Assembly (NCBI GenBank): GCA_026770025.1
Contig: JAMXDE010000029.1
Span: forward strand, 62,001 to 126,000
Length of the DNA: 64,000 bases
DNA from: Craspedostauros australis
Lineage: Eukaryota > Bacillariophyta > Bacillariophyceae > Mastogloiales > Achnanthaceae
Reading direction: 5' to 3'
This document shows positions 22,561 through 32,106 of the stretch, in pieces (within the stretch, counting starts at the first letter, position 1; each line of letters starts with the position of its first letter). The notes under the pieces are model-generated. The model did not search any database, was not told the DNA's origin, and saw nothing but the letters and a program-made list of their open reading frames with translations. Made by a program: the position numbers and the translations under genes.

Positions 22561-24173
22561 GCCGTGCGCTACAGAAGCAGAGGCTGAGAGACTGAGCTCT
22601 CGCGATCGATTCTGGAACGCCACGCAGCGTGGCCGTAGGCACGAGCTATTACAAGCAATGTGGACTACACTGCATCAAAAGTACTGGTGCACTGCTTCAG
22701 AGAGGTCCGCCAGGACGACCGGTCCGGATAGTGCCCCGCAGGTGCGGCTACGGGCGACATGACAACCCGTTCAGCGGATTCATCGTTGAGACTGTTAATA
22801 GCAGTATTTTGCCAAGCAATCCTGGGCACTCGCACAGTGCCAACAATACCAATCACTCAGATTCATAGCATACTTCCCTCTCAATAGCTAAGTATTGGTT
22901 TTCTTGTGGTTATACTCGTCGTTGTACTCCTCCTCCGCAACAGAGCGATGCTCCGGCAGTTCATGTGATGAACGTGATGCTCACTGTTTCGTGCCAACTC
23001 CCTCGTGTTTTTTAGAACGAAGATGGGAAACATCATACCTGTATAATACGAGTATGAGCAAGACCTAGGCACAGAATCCCACAAGGGGGATGGATTGGAC
23101 AGGCGTACTACTGCACCTCGCTCACTCGGCAAACTGATAGCATTCTCGAGCGCTATCGTCACACCATTCGTTATTGCGTTCAGGTTCGCGCAAGCGAGAC
23201 GCACCAAAACGGAGCCTCGAAGCGCATTGTTGGCATGGATTAGGTTGCAGGTGTGACGTCTGGCCACATGTCGGGCTGACGACCACAGCCAAACAAGTGA
23301 TTTAATTGGCTATTCTACGTTGGCAGCATTGTCCGATTGACATTGCTGACGTCACGGTGCGATGAACTCGACAAATTCAAACCGAGACATTGAATGCAAG
23401 CGTTATATTCGAAATAGATAGATACATCCGGCGACGCAGAGACATGTCAAAACCGGTATCAGACCGTAACCAAGCGAAACATTCAAACTGAACGAAATTC
23501 GAATCCTCACAAACAGCGAGCTTGTGGCAACCTTCGATATGAAATACTAGAAGTTATACCAAATACCATGAGCTGTTCCAACTCCAACACCAAGGGAGCA
23601 TTAAAGAACTTCAGGGTTGAAGTAATTGATGGCATCAAATAAGACAGGAACATGCCGAAAGTGGATAACTTGTCGAGGTCCGGCATGTGGTCGGTTTGCA
23701 GGTTCGACCACAGGAGGGTCAGAGACAGGGGGCTTTTGCTTGAGTTAGGACGACTAACCGCAGAGAGCAAGGTTGGTGAATACCATCTCAAGGGGTGCAT
23801 TGTATCCACTTCACTGCTGCAACAGGCCGCAGTGCCACTGACGCGAGTTTGCCCATGTCAAGCTGAAGGCATCATCCCGCCGAATCGTTGGAAGTTCAAA
23901 GATGACCCAAGGGTGTTCTGGAAGCCGGCAAGGCGAATGACACAAGTGTAGCTTCAGGTTTTGCAATTGTAGATGTGCGGACGAGATCCCCAAACACACC
24001 CCAATGACATCAATCCAACTAGTAGCTTCAGGCTTGTCTATTTCATGAAAATCCGACAATAGGCCCAATTTAGCCCCATATCGGGAAGCAAAATGGGTGT
24101 AAAAGTGCCGTCTGTCATGCGGTACGTCAATAGTCTTGGTATAGTCCAAAATTAAAAACTTAAATATCTACTC
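22561..24173. other. AT-richer, TE-like sequence without a supported gene
   Basis: Two minus-strand frames (23811-24149, 112 aa, and 23507-23809, 100 aa) lie end to end next to the interspersed repeat and could be remnants of one transposon frame. I recognise no domain in either. One copy of the TGTATAATAC motif lies at 23040. Confidence 0.45.
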
Positions 24174-25277
24174 TAATAATGCTCGTAGGGGGGGCAATAT
24201 TTCACACAGTAGCCCTCCACCTATAGTTCTACCTGTGTGCAAAGTTTCAGATAGGTCATAAAAGTCATTACGGCTCAGATGCACGCTTCCTAGTGCCTCA
24301 AAGAGCCGGACCCAAATGTTTGGCGATGTTTGGCGATGTTTGGCGATGATTGGCTACAGATTTTGGACCCATTTTTCCCAAACTCAGACTTAAAGTTATA
24401 GACACTCAATCGAATATCTCTTTGCATCTACCTAAACTTAAGACTCAGGGCTATCCAGGCAAGCAATAGCATTATCTTGTTGTTACTACTATCTAGTCGA
24501 TCTTTTTGTGTTTGTTGACCCCCTTGGTGTGGTTTTGCCTTCGGACGACGGACGGACCGGGTTTTGTTTGGCGATGTTTGGCTACAAGTAGAATTCTACA
24601 GGAGTCCGGTAGGATCTGGCCTCTTTTTTCGAGAAATTCGACTCGCCATCTTTGAAGTCTCCGGACTTAGCGGTCTTTGGCCCAATCTGCACAATAGATA
24701 TCATTTCAGAATCCTCTCTCCGAGTTGGTCACAACCATATGGTTTATATTGTGTTTGAGTGCGATGATATGGAGGTATGCTTGCGTTTAGTGCTCCCATG
24801 GAGGTCGGAACGATATTTGACCACTCGGATCCCCAATTTCGGCGGCAAGTTTGGAGAAGTCTGGTTCCAATGCTTGCGTCATCATGACGTCATCGATGGT
24901 TGGATCAGTTGTTTGGAACAACCAGAACAGGAAAACAAGCCAACCAGAAGCCAAAAACGTCCGTGAATGATGGGGGTGCTTGACAGATCACATCAGCGCT
25001 CACCGAGCAGGAGAGCAACAGACACCAAACTTTAGTATTGTATATATAAACGCCATATGATGCTACAATAGAAAGACGAGTACAGTAACACGCACACGAG
25101 CTAAGTCCGGAGAGTTTAACTTTGGTTGATGCTGTTTTTAGCCTTTTTTTGTTCGGGACTTACGTGAAAAATGTACTACATTCTACAGAGCAGTTTCTGT
25201 GATCCAAACATCGCCAAACATCGCCAATTTGTTTGGCTACAGCCAGCTCTTCGAGGCACTAGAGTAACCGGGTCATA
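24174..25277 (-). repeat. Interspersed repeat, second copy, inverted and split by a transposon
   Basis: Read on the minus strand, this copy matches the uninterrupted one at 12950-13084. It is interrupted after its first 20 bases: the repeat occupies 25277-25260 and resumes at 24292-24174. Everything between is the inserted element. Confidence 0.85.
24293..25259. mobile_element. Non-autonomous TIR element (967 bp) inserted in the interspersed repeat
   Basis: The left end reads GTGCCTCAAAGAGCCGG and the right end, reverse-complemented, GTGCCTCGAAGAGCTGG: 17-bp terminal inverted repeats with two mismatches. Comparison with the empty copy at 12.95 kb shows either a TA duplication (24291-24292 and 25260-25261) or, with ends one base further in, a CTAG duplication. 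Just inside both ends are inverted copies of TTTGGCGATG (three in tandem on the left, two on the right) next to TTGGCTACA, typical of transposase-binding subterminal repeats; another copy lies near 24567. Internal frames (for example 24652-24966) are short and carry no transposase motif, so it would need enzyme in trans. TA targets suggest Tc1/mariner or Harbinger-like ancestry; not decided. Confidence 0.88.
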
Positions 25278-26429
25278 CGAATAGCAGTCTGTGAAATGGA
25301 ACTGGAAAAGTGATGGAGACTCCCATCATTTCTGTGCGCCATCGTTGCATTTGGAGATTCAATGTTTTATAAATTCAGGCCATCCAACAACACAGCATGA
25401 CAACTTCACACCCGAAGAGATGGCCTGACTTGACTCCAGAGGACTTCCGTCAGCGCTTCGGACATGAGATGCTCGCCTTGATGGCAGCTGCGCTCATGCT
25501 GCGGCTATTACGCGATGGTCGCTGCTCCCATGGTGTTCTTTTGTTTCTCCCTCTCTCTGTCTCTCCGGAGAGAGGTGCGACCACCAAATTCTATCATTTC
25601 TTCGTCTGCGATCTGCGGAATCGAATCTCGGACTGGCCATCCGCGAACAGTGGGATCTTCTTGGATCCGGTTCCCACAACTGATCAGAACACAAGAACAA
25701 TTCTTGCCTGTCAAAATGTCAAATGAGAACAAAGATGGCGTCAGAACAAAACGCAGGCACGGAAGAACAAGAGAAGATCCGCAACACGGAAAGAAGCCGG
25801 AGTGACGCGTGGGCTATCATCTCTCGATCCGTGTCGGGAAGTACCAGCAACAGAGCCGAAGCTTTGGCGCCACGCGCAGAGGAGCTGAACACATCACAGC
25901 GTGTGCGTAACGTGCATGCACAATCGGCGGCACAGAAGATCACCGTGTTTGCAATTCCGCAGACTCCCGCACGCGCGTGTGTACGTACTCCACTGGATGC
26001 GGGATGTTCCTTGGATGATGTGTGCCATGGTCGTGTTCGGACATTCGTTGCACAGGACGAGTATGATGGAGGAGACCTGTTCTCTTGTATTTGCATTTGC
26101 ATTTGCATTTCTGTGGGAACTGCAGAACGGCATGAGCCGGACAAGAATAAATCTGTTGATGGGTTGATGGGGCATGCGACCAATGAACCACACAATCAGC
26201 GTAGGAGACCGACGTTTGGTGATGCACAGTCGCTCGCATTGTTCCGAGACTTGATGATTCTGACATCTGAACACGGTCAATGTTTTGTTTGGCAAACATG
26301 AGGCGTACTCCAATCCATAGGCAAGGCGGCTCGAACTGCAGACTGGCGACGATTGCTCTTCGATGATCACATAAAATCGAAAGCCCGTGCTTTATCATCA
26401 ATATCATCATCGTTCTCATCAGCATCACT
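25278..26429. other. Upstream region of the DUF6824 gene; no supported gene
   Basis: A 192-aa plus-strand frame (25723-26301) and overlapping minus-strand frames exist, but none has a recognisable domain and they overlap each other. A TTTGCA hexamer microsatellite lies at about 26088-26112. Confidence 0.45.
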
Positions 26430-27731
26430 ATGGAACCAGCAGAAGTAGCAACCTGGATCTCTTGTCGCAACAACTGCCACACCGACTGCGACGACGAAGA
26501 CGCCATGATCTTCGGTCAGACAAAAGCATCGGACCCACCAGCATTTGGGGGAAGAGGCTTCCACATCGTCCACGAGCATGGTGAAAACGACAACACAGCT
26601 TTCCCACATGTTCAAGGCGACGCATTCGAGACCGGTATCTACCGCAGCGACACCAACAGCATTCACCACAACAGCGCTGATGATGCATTCGAACCGACTG
26701 CCAGCGTTGTTCAAGTGCCATCCAGCCAAGGCGGCCCCAAGGAACAATTCGAGGAAGTTCATGCTGACGCATTGAACTGCCTTCCTCCGTCACCACCATC
26801 CTTCATTCCCCAGTCCCCCAAAGCGGCAAGTGTCAGAGTGGCGCCAACCGCAGTCGCACCAGCAAATGTCATCCGAACGTGCTCTTTGGATTCCAAGGAC
26901 CCGGTGCCGGGCGATGCGTTGACACAAACAGCAAGCTTTGATGTCACATTCCCGGGCGCTATTGCGAGCAGCCCCCAAGTGGGCACGGTCCCGAACTCCA
27001 CTGCGTGCGCCACCCAGCATCCAGGATACTTCGCAACACAGTCACATGTCAACAACGACAACAGCAAGAAACGGAATAGAACCATCTCATTTTGCGAAGG
27101 ATCACCAGAGTTGGGTGGACTCTCCGATCCCAGCTCAGCACCTCTGAACTTCCCAGAGTTCACGACGGCCATATTCCCGGAAGTCCCGGATGTCGTCATG
27201 GTCAACTTCGGCAGTTCAGAAGATCAAGGAGCTCAACAGACCGCGTCCCCACGCACACAGGCGATGCAAGAGCAACGAGACGCAGGAACCAAGGCTGATG
27301 CGGTGGACAGTCACAGTGGCGATTGTAGTGGCGATCGTAGTGGCGATCGTAGTGACGATGCTGCTCCTGACATGCTCCAACATCAAATGGATAGGCTCGT
27401 ATCCTTGATCGGGAGCCCCACAACGTGGATGCTCAAAACGCAAATTACAAAGAGCGACATCATTCCAGGTCCCGGGGGCAAGAGCAACAATTGGGACGGC
27501 AACAAGAAATATATGTGCTTCGTGAAAGACATGTACACAGACTATTGGAAGCATGCCGAGACACGGCCCGAACACAAGACCATCGTGAAGCAGGTCAAGG
27601 ACGAGATCAAATCGAGAGGAGGTCGTTTCCTCAAGGAGACCATAATTTACACGGAGATGAATGATGACGAAATCACCAAGAAGATCCAAAGCAGTCTTCG
27701 CCAATTGAAGCGAAAGAGGGAGTCACCTTAG
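26430..27731 (+). CDS. DUF6824-domain nuclear-type protein
   Basis: Single exon, 433 aa, with a clear ATG. The first 330 residues are low-complexity and probably disordered, with acidic and Pro/Ser/Thr-rich stretches and a 12-bp DNA repeat at about 27313-27360 that encodes SGDx units. The last 90 residues form the conserved part: SDIIPGPGGKSNNWDGNKKY, then an aromatic/basic helix, then KTIVKQVKDEIKSRGGRFLK and a closing basic helix (SSLRQLKRKRE). This matches the DUF6824 pattern, where a GPG or GRG motif and a heart of RGGRFL are constant. The family is strongly expanded in diatoms and has no assigned function. Its basic character suggests nucleic-acid binding, which is inference. The assignment of family rests on the C-terminal motifs only. 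Confidence 0.75.
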   Translation: MEPAEVATWISCRNNCHTDCDDEDAMIFGQTKASDPPAFGGRGFHIVHEHGENDNTAFPHVQGDAFETGIYRSDTNSIHHNSADDAFEPTASVVQVPSSQGGPKEQFEEVHADALNCLPPSPPSFIPQSPKAASVRVAPTAVAPANVIRTCSLDSKDPVPGDALTQTASFDVTFPGAIASSPQVGTVPNSTACATQHPGYFATQSHVNNDNSKKRNRTISFCEGSPELGGLSDPSSAPLNFPEFTTAIFPEVPDVVMVNFGSSEDQGAQQTASPRTQAMQEQRDAGTKADAVDSHSGDCSGDRSGDRSDDAAPDMLQHQMDRLVSLIGSPTTWMLKTQITKSDIIPGPGGKSNNWDGNKKYMCFVKDMYTDYWKHAETRPEHKTIVKQVKDEIKSRGGRFLKETIIYTEMNDDEITKKIQSSLRQLKRKRESP

Positions 27732-29441
27732 CGCAGCCCGACTGAAGCGGACCCAAACGACAAGTCGTCCCACAGTATCTTGGCTGAATCAGATCGAAGC
27801 GACAAGGTGCTCCCAACCACGAAGGTGCACCAGGAGCAAACAAGGGCGACGCAAGTGTGAGGTCATACTTGGGTTGCGGGGGTTTTGGTCGAAGTTTGAG
27901 TGAATTTTTACGAGTATTATACAATGGTGGTGTTGGTGTTGATGTTGGGGATTGCATATCAAGAGAGAATTGGCAACGTCCTCCATGCAAGCTTGACATC
28001 ATTTTACATGGATGGTCCACTTTTCTTCGATGCGGTGGCTCCGTAGATGGCAGGCAGCTGTCGCAGAGTAGAGCAGTATTGGCGTGATGCATTTTAAACA
28101 CTTTTAATTGCTTTTTTGCATTTCCACAATCCATCTCAGTGATGGGCGCGGGAAGAAGGTTGACGATCTTCTTCCTGAGCCAGACATGTGCGCCAACGAT
28201 CACGCATCAGTCTTGACGCTGCTCTCTGAATGGAGCTTCTGTCACTTCTGCAATCATCCTCCCGCGCTGTCATGAGACGATCATGACCGGATGGTGAGGT
28301 TGGTGCATGCGGCGCAGACACGGTCACGCCAGTGTTGGTGGAGGCAATTGGTGCGGTGCGACCCATGGTACCATAGTCAGGTGGTCAAGTGATTGAGTGA
28401 TCAAGTGGTCACCACCGCGGATGAGCGGGGAGAGATGAGAGAATGGTTTCCAAAGAACCGCACCATCACAACTGGTACTGGATGTTCTGTGAAGTTGGTG
28501 GAGGATTCTCGTCACCATTTCGTTGTCGGAGGCATCCTGAGTCACGAATTACATTCCCGTGTATGTTCGCCAATTTTCCTCGTTTTGTTTCCTTGTCACG
28601 AATGAATGGGGAGCGTTGAACATGTGACGCTCTGGACAAGCCCTGTTTGCGCCATTGTTGTCGTTGCGGAGCGTTACATGAGACCGTGGAGCGTTGAAGC
28701 AGCTCAAGTCGGAGGAGGGCGCTGGAGTCTTCCTCAATTGCATTCGCAGATCATCGCTGTTCATCGAACGACTCGTAGCTCGCATGGCACAATACGACCT
28801 GTGGCTCGGAACCATCACAGCGTCGCCAATGAACCGTGAAACGTGAAAGCAGAGGCTGACGACCAAGCAAACATCCGCGCTGTCTTGACAGAGCAACGCA
28901 GCAAGCAAGAAAGCTCCTCGTACAACCTACGACCTACAACCTATTGCGCCGTAGATCGTGCCACCGCAGAGAGAAGGCGGGAACGCGCGGTCCGAAGAGG
29001 CGCAAGCATTCTTGAAACCAGCACTGGAGCATCTGGGAGAAGAACCTCTGTGGATTGCGAGCAAGGAGGCCAGCGATACTGGTAGGCATACGAGTGCAAT
29101 AGACAGAGCCATCAGCGGCAACAGGAGGGCGAAAGAGCAGCGCAACGTCGCCCTTCGTTGTCTTCCCCATCGGTGCCCTTGAGAAGAAGGCCAAGCGCTT
29201 CTACGCACCAAGGGCCTCCGTATCAACTCTCTCTATCAACCGCATGTGCAAGCCATACATGTTGGTGCATCGGTGTTCTAACCAACGCAAGCACACCTTC
29301 ACGAATCCGCTGTCTCAAGTTGCAGCCTTGTACTCTACTCCACGAGTATAGCAGAGTCTCACTGCAGGCAACCATTGCTGGTCCTTCCCCTCTCAAACGA
29401 CCCTCAGTGACGACCATCAGTGACGACCATCAGCGACGAGA
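27732..29441. other. Intergenic region, no supported gene
   Basis: Frames up to 176 aa occur on both strands without domains. Notable only are a reverse-strand TGTATAATACTCGT at 27910-27923 and a cluster of TACTC/GAGTA words at about 29332-29357, shortly before the next gene. Confidence 0.45.
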
Positions 29442-31328
29442 ATGTCGTTCTGTCGGCACGGCTTCGGCGTCGAATCCGACGACAGCACCAACAGGCGATG
29501 CGATCTGCTCGAGGAGTTCATTCAGTTCATGCAGAAGGACGATGAGGTCATCCAGTCCCGAGTCAGCCTCAAGCCCGGCCGTCCCTTCGTCGGTGACAAT
29601 CACGCGGAGCGGTGGACGCTGCATTGCGCCTCCTTGGCGAGATTCGTGCTGCTGGCGCCACGTCACAACAAAGCCAACACGGCGGACCTCTTCGATGCCA
29701 ACATGGTCAAGCTGTGCTGGTCCCTCGCAACCAACTGCCTCCTCAACGGTCAATCCTCCAGCGCGTATTGCGTCAGCGAATTGGGCATCCTCGTACAGGC
29801 GTGCATCAACTGTCCGTCCTCCGTCAACTTTGCCCATCTGCTCGTCGAGCATTACCATCCGCCCGGCACGCTCATGAGGATGCTTCATGAACATGAAAAG
29901 GCAAGGAATGCGAGCAAGGAGGTTGGAGAGGCTCAGAATGGTGCAGGCAACAATCGAACCAACGAGAACAACAACAGCAGCGAAGGCAACGATGATACCA
30001 ATCGGTCTGGTGACAACAACAACAACGATGCAACACAGCAACCCTCCGCGAATATTCATGCCACAGTCGCCGCCGCGGAGAATGCATCGTACGACATCAT
30101 TCGACACTTTCAGAAGCCCCTGCAAAACCTTGGTCGCAACGTGGAAATCTTCATTGCGGGAAAGATCCCGTGCTCTTGTCTTGAGGCTTGCCGCACCAAC
30201 GTGCGTGCATCCAAACCAATCGCCGTTGCCGCCGCTGTCCAACCAATTCATAAAACTGGAAAGACGAGTGCAAGCGGAGTCAACGATGCTGCTGCTTTGA
30301 CCAATGGCGACACCAAAACCAACGAGAATGGCAACGACGATGGCAATCATGGCGATTCGGTGCCGGACTATTCGGAAGACGCCAACGCCATCGTTCAGCC
30401 GGGAACGATACCAATGGGTCTCAAGCTTCAATCGCAAAAGTGGAATGGAAAATCGTCGCCAGCCCGAAAGCTCAATCTCAAGCGAAACAGCTCCACCGCC
30501 AGCAATTCTGCATCGGCCGTGCGAGATGCATCGCAAAGAAGCAGGTCGTTGTCGAAACGCATCCTGCAGGAACGATCATCCACGACTGCTCCGGACTCTC
30601 CGCAACAAGCCGCAAATGACGAGCAACCGCAGAGCAACGAGAAAAAGCCCACGGCCCCTGCAAAAGAAACCAAGCAGCCGGGTTCGCCGCGACAGACGAC
30701 ATACAAGTACAAGGCAAGATCGTTCGAGATCAAGCGGCGCGCAATTGCAGCGAAACGAGCGACGATGCTGGGGACGGCGGCGATCGTGTCATCGCCGGAA
30801 GCCGGTTTCAAGATGCCTCTTCAACCAGCGGCGTCGACCAAGTTGGCGCCTCCGTTCGCGGAAAGCAATAAGCCGGCGCAGACCGCAAGACATTCGACCG
30901 GCAGCGCCAATATCGAAGCGCTGAGAATAAACGGTAGACTGGCGGGAACGAAAGCGCAGATCCGATCTCGCAACAGCGCAATGGCGGCTCCTGCCAGCAG
31001 CAACCAGAATGAGAATCACACTTCGCTGCCCACCAATACGGTTTCCATGTCATCATCCATATCGTCAATATCAATGAACTCCGTCACACCGCCGCAGTCG
31101 CCAACCTCCTCCGTGGCCTCCATGACGCCGTCGCAAACGGCATCGCCGCCGAAGCTTCCGCAAGAATCCAACCTCCACGACAGCGCTCTGCGGCGCTCCC
31201 TGATGCGATCGTCACGCAATGGTAGCGGCCGCAGCAACGCTGTGCTCTCGCCAGGATTGCAGAGACGAGCGAGCGTGCGCAGCACGAGAGTAGGCTTCGA
31301 TGGGCAGGTCTATCGTCAGGATGATTGA
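29442..31328 (+). CDS. Hypothetical Ser/Asn/Ala-rich protein
   Basis: Single exon of 628 aa starting at ATG 29442. Residues 1-160 look folded: a helical, Cys-containing domain with LLEEFIQFMQKDDEVIQSR, an HxxxxTLHCASLARFVLLAP helix and AHLLVEHYHPPGTLMRMLHE. A long Asn/Glu-rich linker (about 160-210) follows, then a short conserved-looking block (YDIIRHFQKPLQNLGRNVEI, then FIAGKIPCSCLEACR). The remaining 380 residues are basic, Ser/Thr/Pro-rich and probably disordered, with many potential SP/TP phosphorylation sites. I do not recognise the family. The IPCSCLEACR block resembles one I associate loosely with uncharacterised diatom proteins. A second long frame on the opposite strand (29430-30536) is an antisense shadow. 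Confidence 0.7.
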   Translation: MSFCRHGFGVESDDSTNRRCDLLEEFIQFMQKDDEVIQSRVSLKPGRPFVGDNHAERWTLHCASLARFVLLAPRHNKANTADLFDANMVKLCWSLATNCLLNGQSSSAYCVSELGILVQACINCPSSVNFAHLLVEHYHPPGTLMRMLHEHEKARNASKEVGEAQNGAGNNRTNENNNSSEGNDDTNRSGDNNNNDATQQPSANIHATVAAAENASYDIIRHFQKPLQNLGRNVEIFIAGKIPCSCLEACRTNVRASKPIAVAAAVQPIHKTGKTSASGVNDAAALTNGDTKTNENGNDDGNHGDSVPDYSEDANAIVQPGTIPMGLKLQSQKWNGKSSPARKLNLKRNSSTASNSASAVRDASQRSRSLSKRILQERSSTTAPDSPQQAANDEQPQSNEKKPTAPAKETKQPGSPRQTTYKYKARSFEIKRRAIAAKRATMLGTAAIVSSPEAGFKMPLQPAASTKLAPPFAESNKPAQTARHSTGSANIEALRINGRLAGTKAQIRSRNSAMAAPASSNQNENHTSLPTNTVSMSSSISSISMNSVTPPQSPTSSVASMTPSQTASPPKLPQESNLHDSALRRSLMRSSRNGSGRSNAVLSPGLQRRASVRSTRVGFDGQVYRQDD

Positions 31329-31578
31329 ATCGTTGCAAATAATATTATATAATAGAACAGCAGAATTAGAGTATCCCAGTCGTTCGGCCAACCAAACTGG
31401 ACAGGGATCCGCATTGAACTCTGTATTTGAATAGACAAAAAGAAAGAGCCTCTGCCAGACACCAATCGAGTACCGGCTCCTGTGAAGGAACGCAAAGAGC
31501 GGACAGGGGACAAAATGGCGTGGTCAGAGACCATCACCACAACAGTTCGAGGCGTGTTCGGTGGTCGTCGCCACCAAC

Positions 31579-31582
31579 AAAA
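31579..31582 (-). terminator. Pol III terminator of tRNA-Pro
   Basis: TTCTTTT follows the mature 3' end on the minus strand within a few bases. A run of four T is the minimal RNA polymerase III stop. Confidence 0.7.
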
Positions 31583-31586
31583 GAAG

Positions 31587-31658
31587 GGTCCCCTCCGGGA
31601 ATCGAACCCGGGACCTTCTGCACCCAAAGCAGAAATCATACCTCTAGACCAAGGAGAC
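31587..31658 (-). tRNA. tRNA-Pro (anticodon TGG)
   Basis: On the minus strand the 7-bp acceptor stem GTCTCCT/AGGGGAC pairs fully (one G-T). The D region starts TGGTCTAGAGG, the anticodon stem is TCTGC/GCAGA around loop TTTGGGT, and the T arm CCGGG/CCCGG holds TTCGATT. The anticodon TGG reads CCA proline codons. The discriminator is C, as in eukaryotic tRNA-Pro, no CCA is encoded and there is no intron. A and B box sequences (TGGTCTAGAGG, GGTTCGATTCC) are intact. Confidence 0.95.
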
Positions 31659-31738
31659 GCTTGCTGGGAGGGATCTAAGAAATATAGTACAATAACAAAC
31701 TCACCCAAGCACAACGAAGTTTCGTGGAGAAACAGCTG

Positions 31739-31891
31739 ATGTCTTCCGAAGAAATGGCCCAGATCATTGGTCTGGTTTGCTCCCTTGTAACGCTCATTTC
31801 GTTGTCGACGATGAGATCACAAGCGGTTGGGATACATGGACAAATACAGTTGGAGCGCAGGATCCAGGGCGAAGGTTGGCGACAACTGTAA
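31739..31891 (+). CDS. Possible small membrane protein (50 aa)
   Basis: ATG 31739 opens a 50-codon frame starting MSSEEMAQIIGLVCSLVTLI, that is, an acidic start then a hydrophobic segment, followed by a basic/amphipathic tail. Reading on in the same frame past the TAA gives another 20 plausible residues ending at TGA near 31950. It is too short for the usual length cut-off and has no family. It may be chance. Confidence 0.2.
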   Translation: MSSEEMAQIIGLVCSLVTLISLSTMRSQAVGIHGQIQLERRIQGEGWRQL

Positions 31892-32039
31892 CGACAAGAG
31901 TGGAAGCATCTGAATCCCCGCGTCAGCAGCACGCTAGCTGGCTGAGCAGCACAACGCCAGAGGAAACGAAACCGATCGCTGGTCATCCGTTGAGTGGGCC
32001 GCATCGTGTCCACACAGGCTTCCCTCGAGTACCTATTAT

Positions 32040-32053
32040 TGTATAATACTCGC
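32040..32053 (+). promoter_or_regulatory. TGTATAATACTCGC element upstream of the GT92 gene
   Basis: This 14-mer lies 54 bp upstream of the GT92 ATG and its TATAATA core could serve as a TATA box. Near-identical copies lie at 23040, 27910 (reverse) and 35197. It is also half of an imperfect hairpin with CGAGTACCTATTA just upstream. Confidence 0.35.
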
Positions 32054-32106
32054 ACCTATCATATCACACAAACCAAACCACAGAACCTCTCGCCAACCTG
32101 CCCATC

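Noticed and set aside
24652-24966. 104-aa frame inside the TIR element as a transposase
   Set aside because: No catalytic motif or helix-turn-helix visible and too short; treated as non-coding body of the element.
25723-26301. 192-aa plus-strand frame upstream of the DUF6824 gene
   Set aside because: No domain, overlapping equally long minus-strand frames, and includes a microsatellite read as Cys-Ile repeats.
29430-30536. 368-aa minus-strand open frame
   Set aside because: Antisense to the hypothetical Ser/Asn-rich protein. Poly-Val stretches arise from Asn/Asp codons on the other strand.
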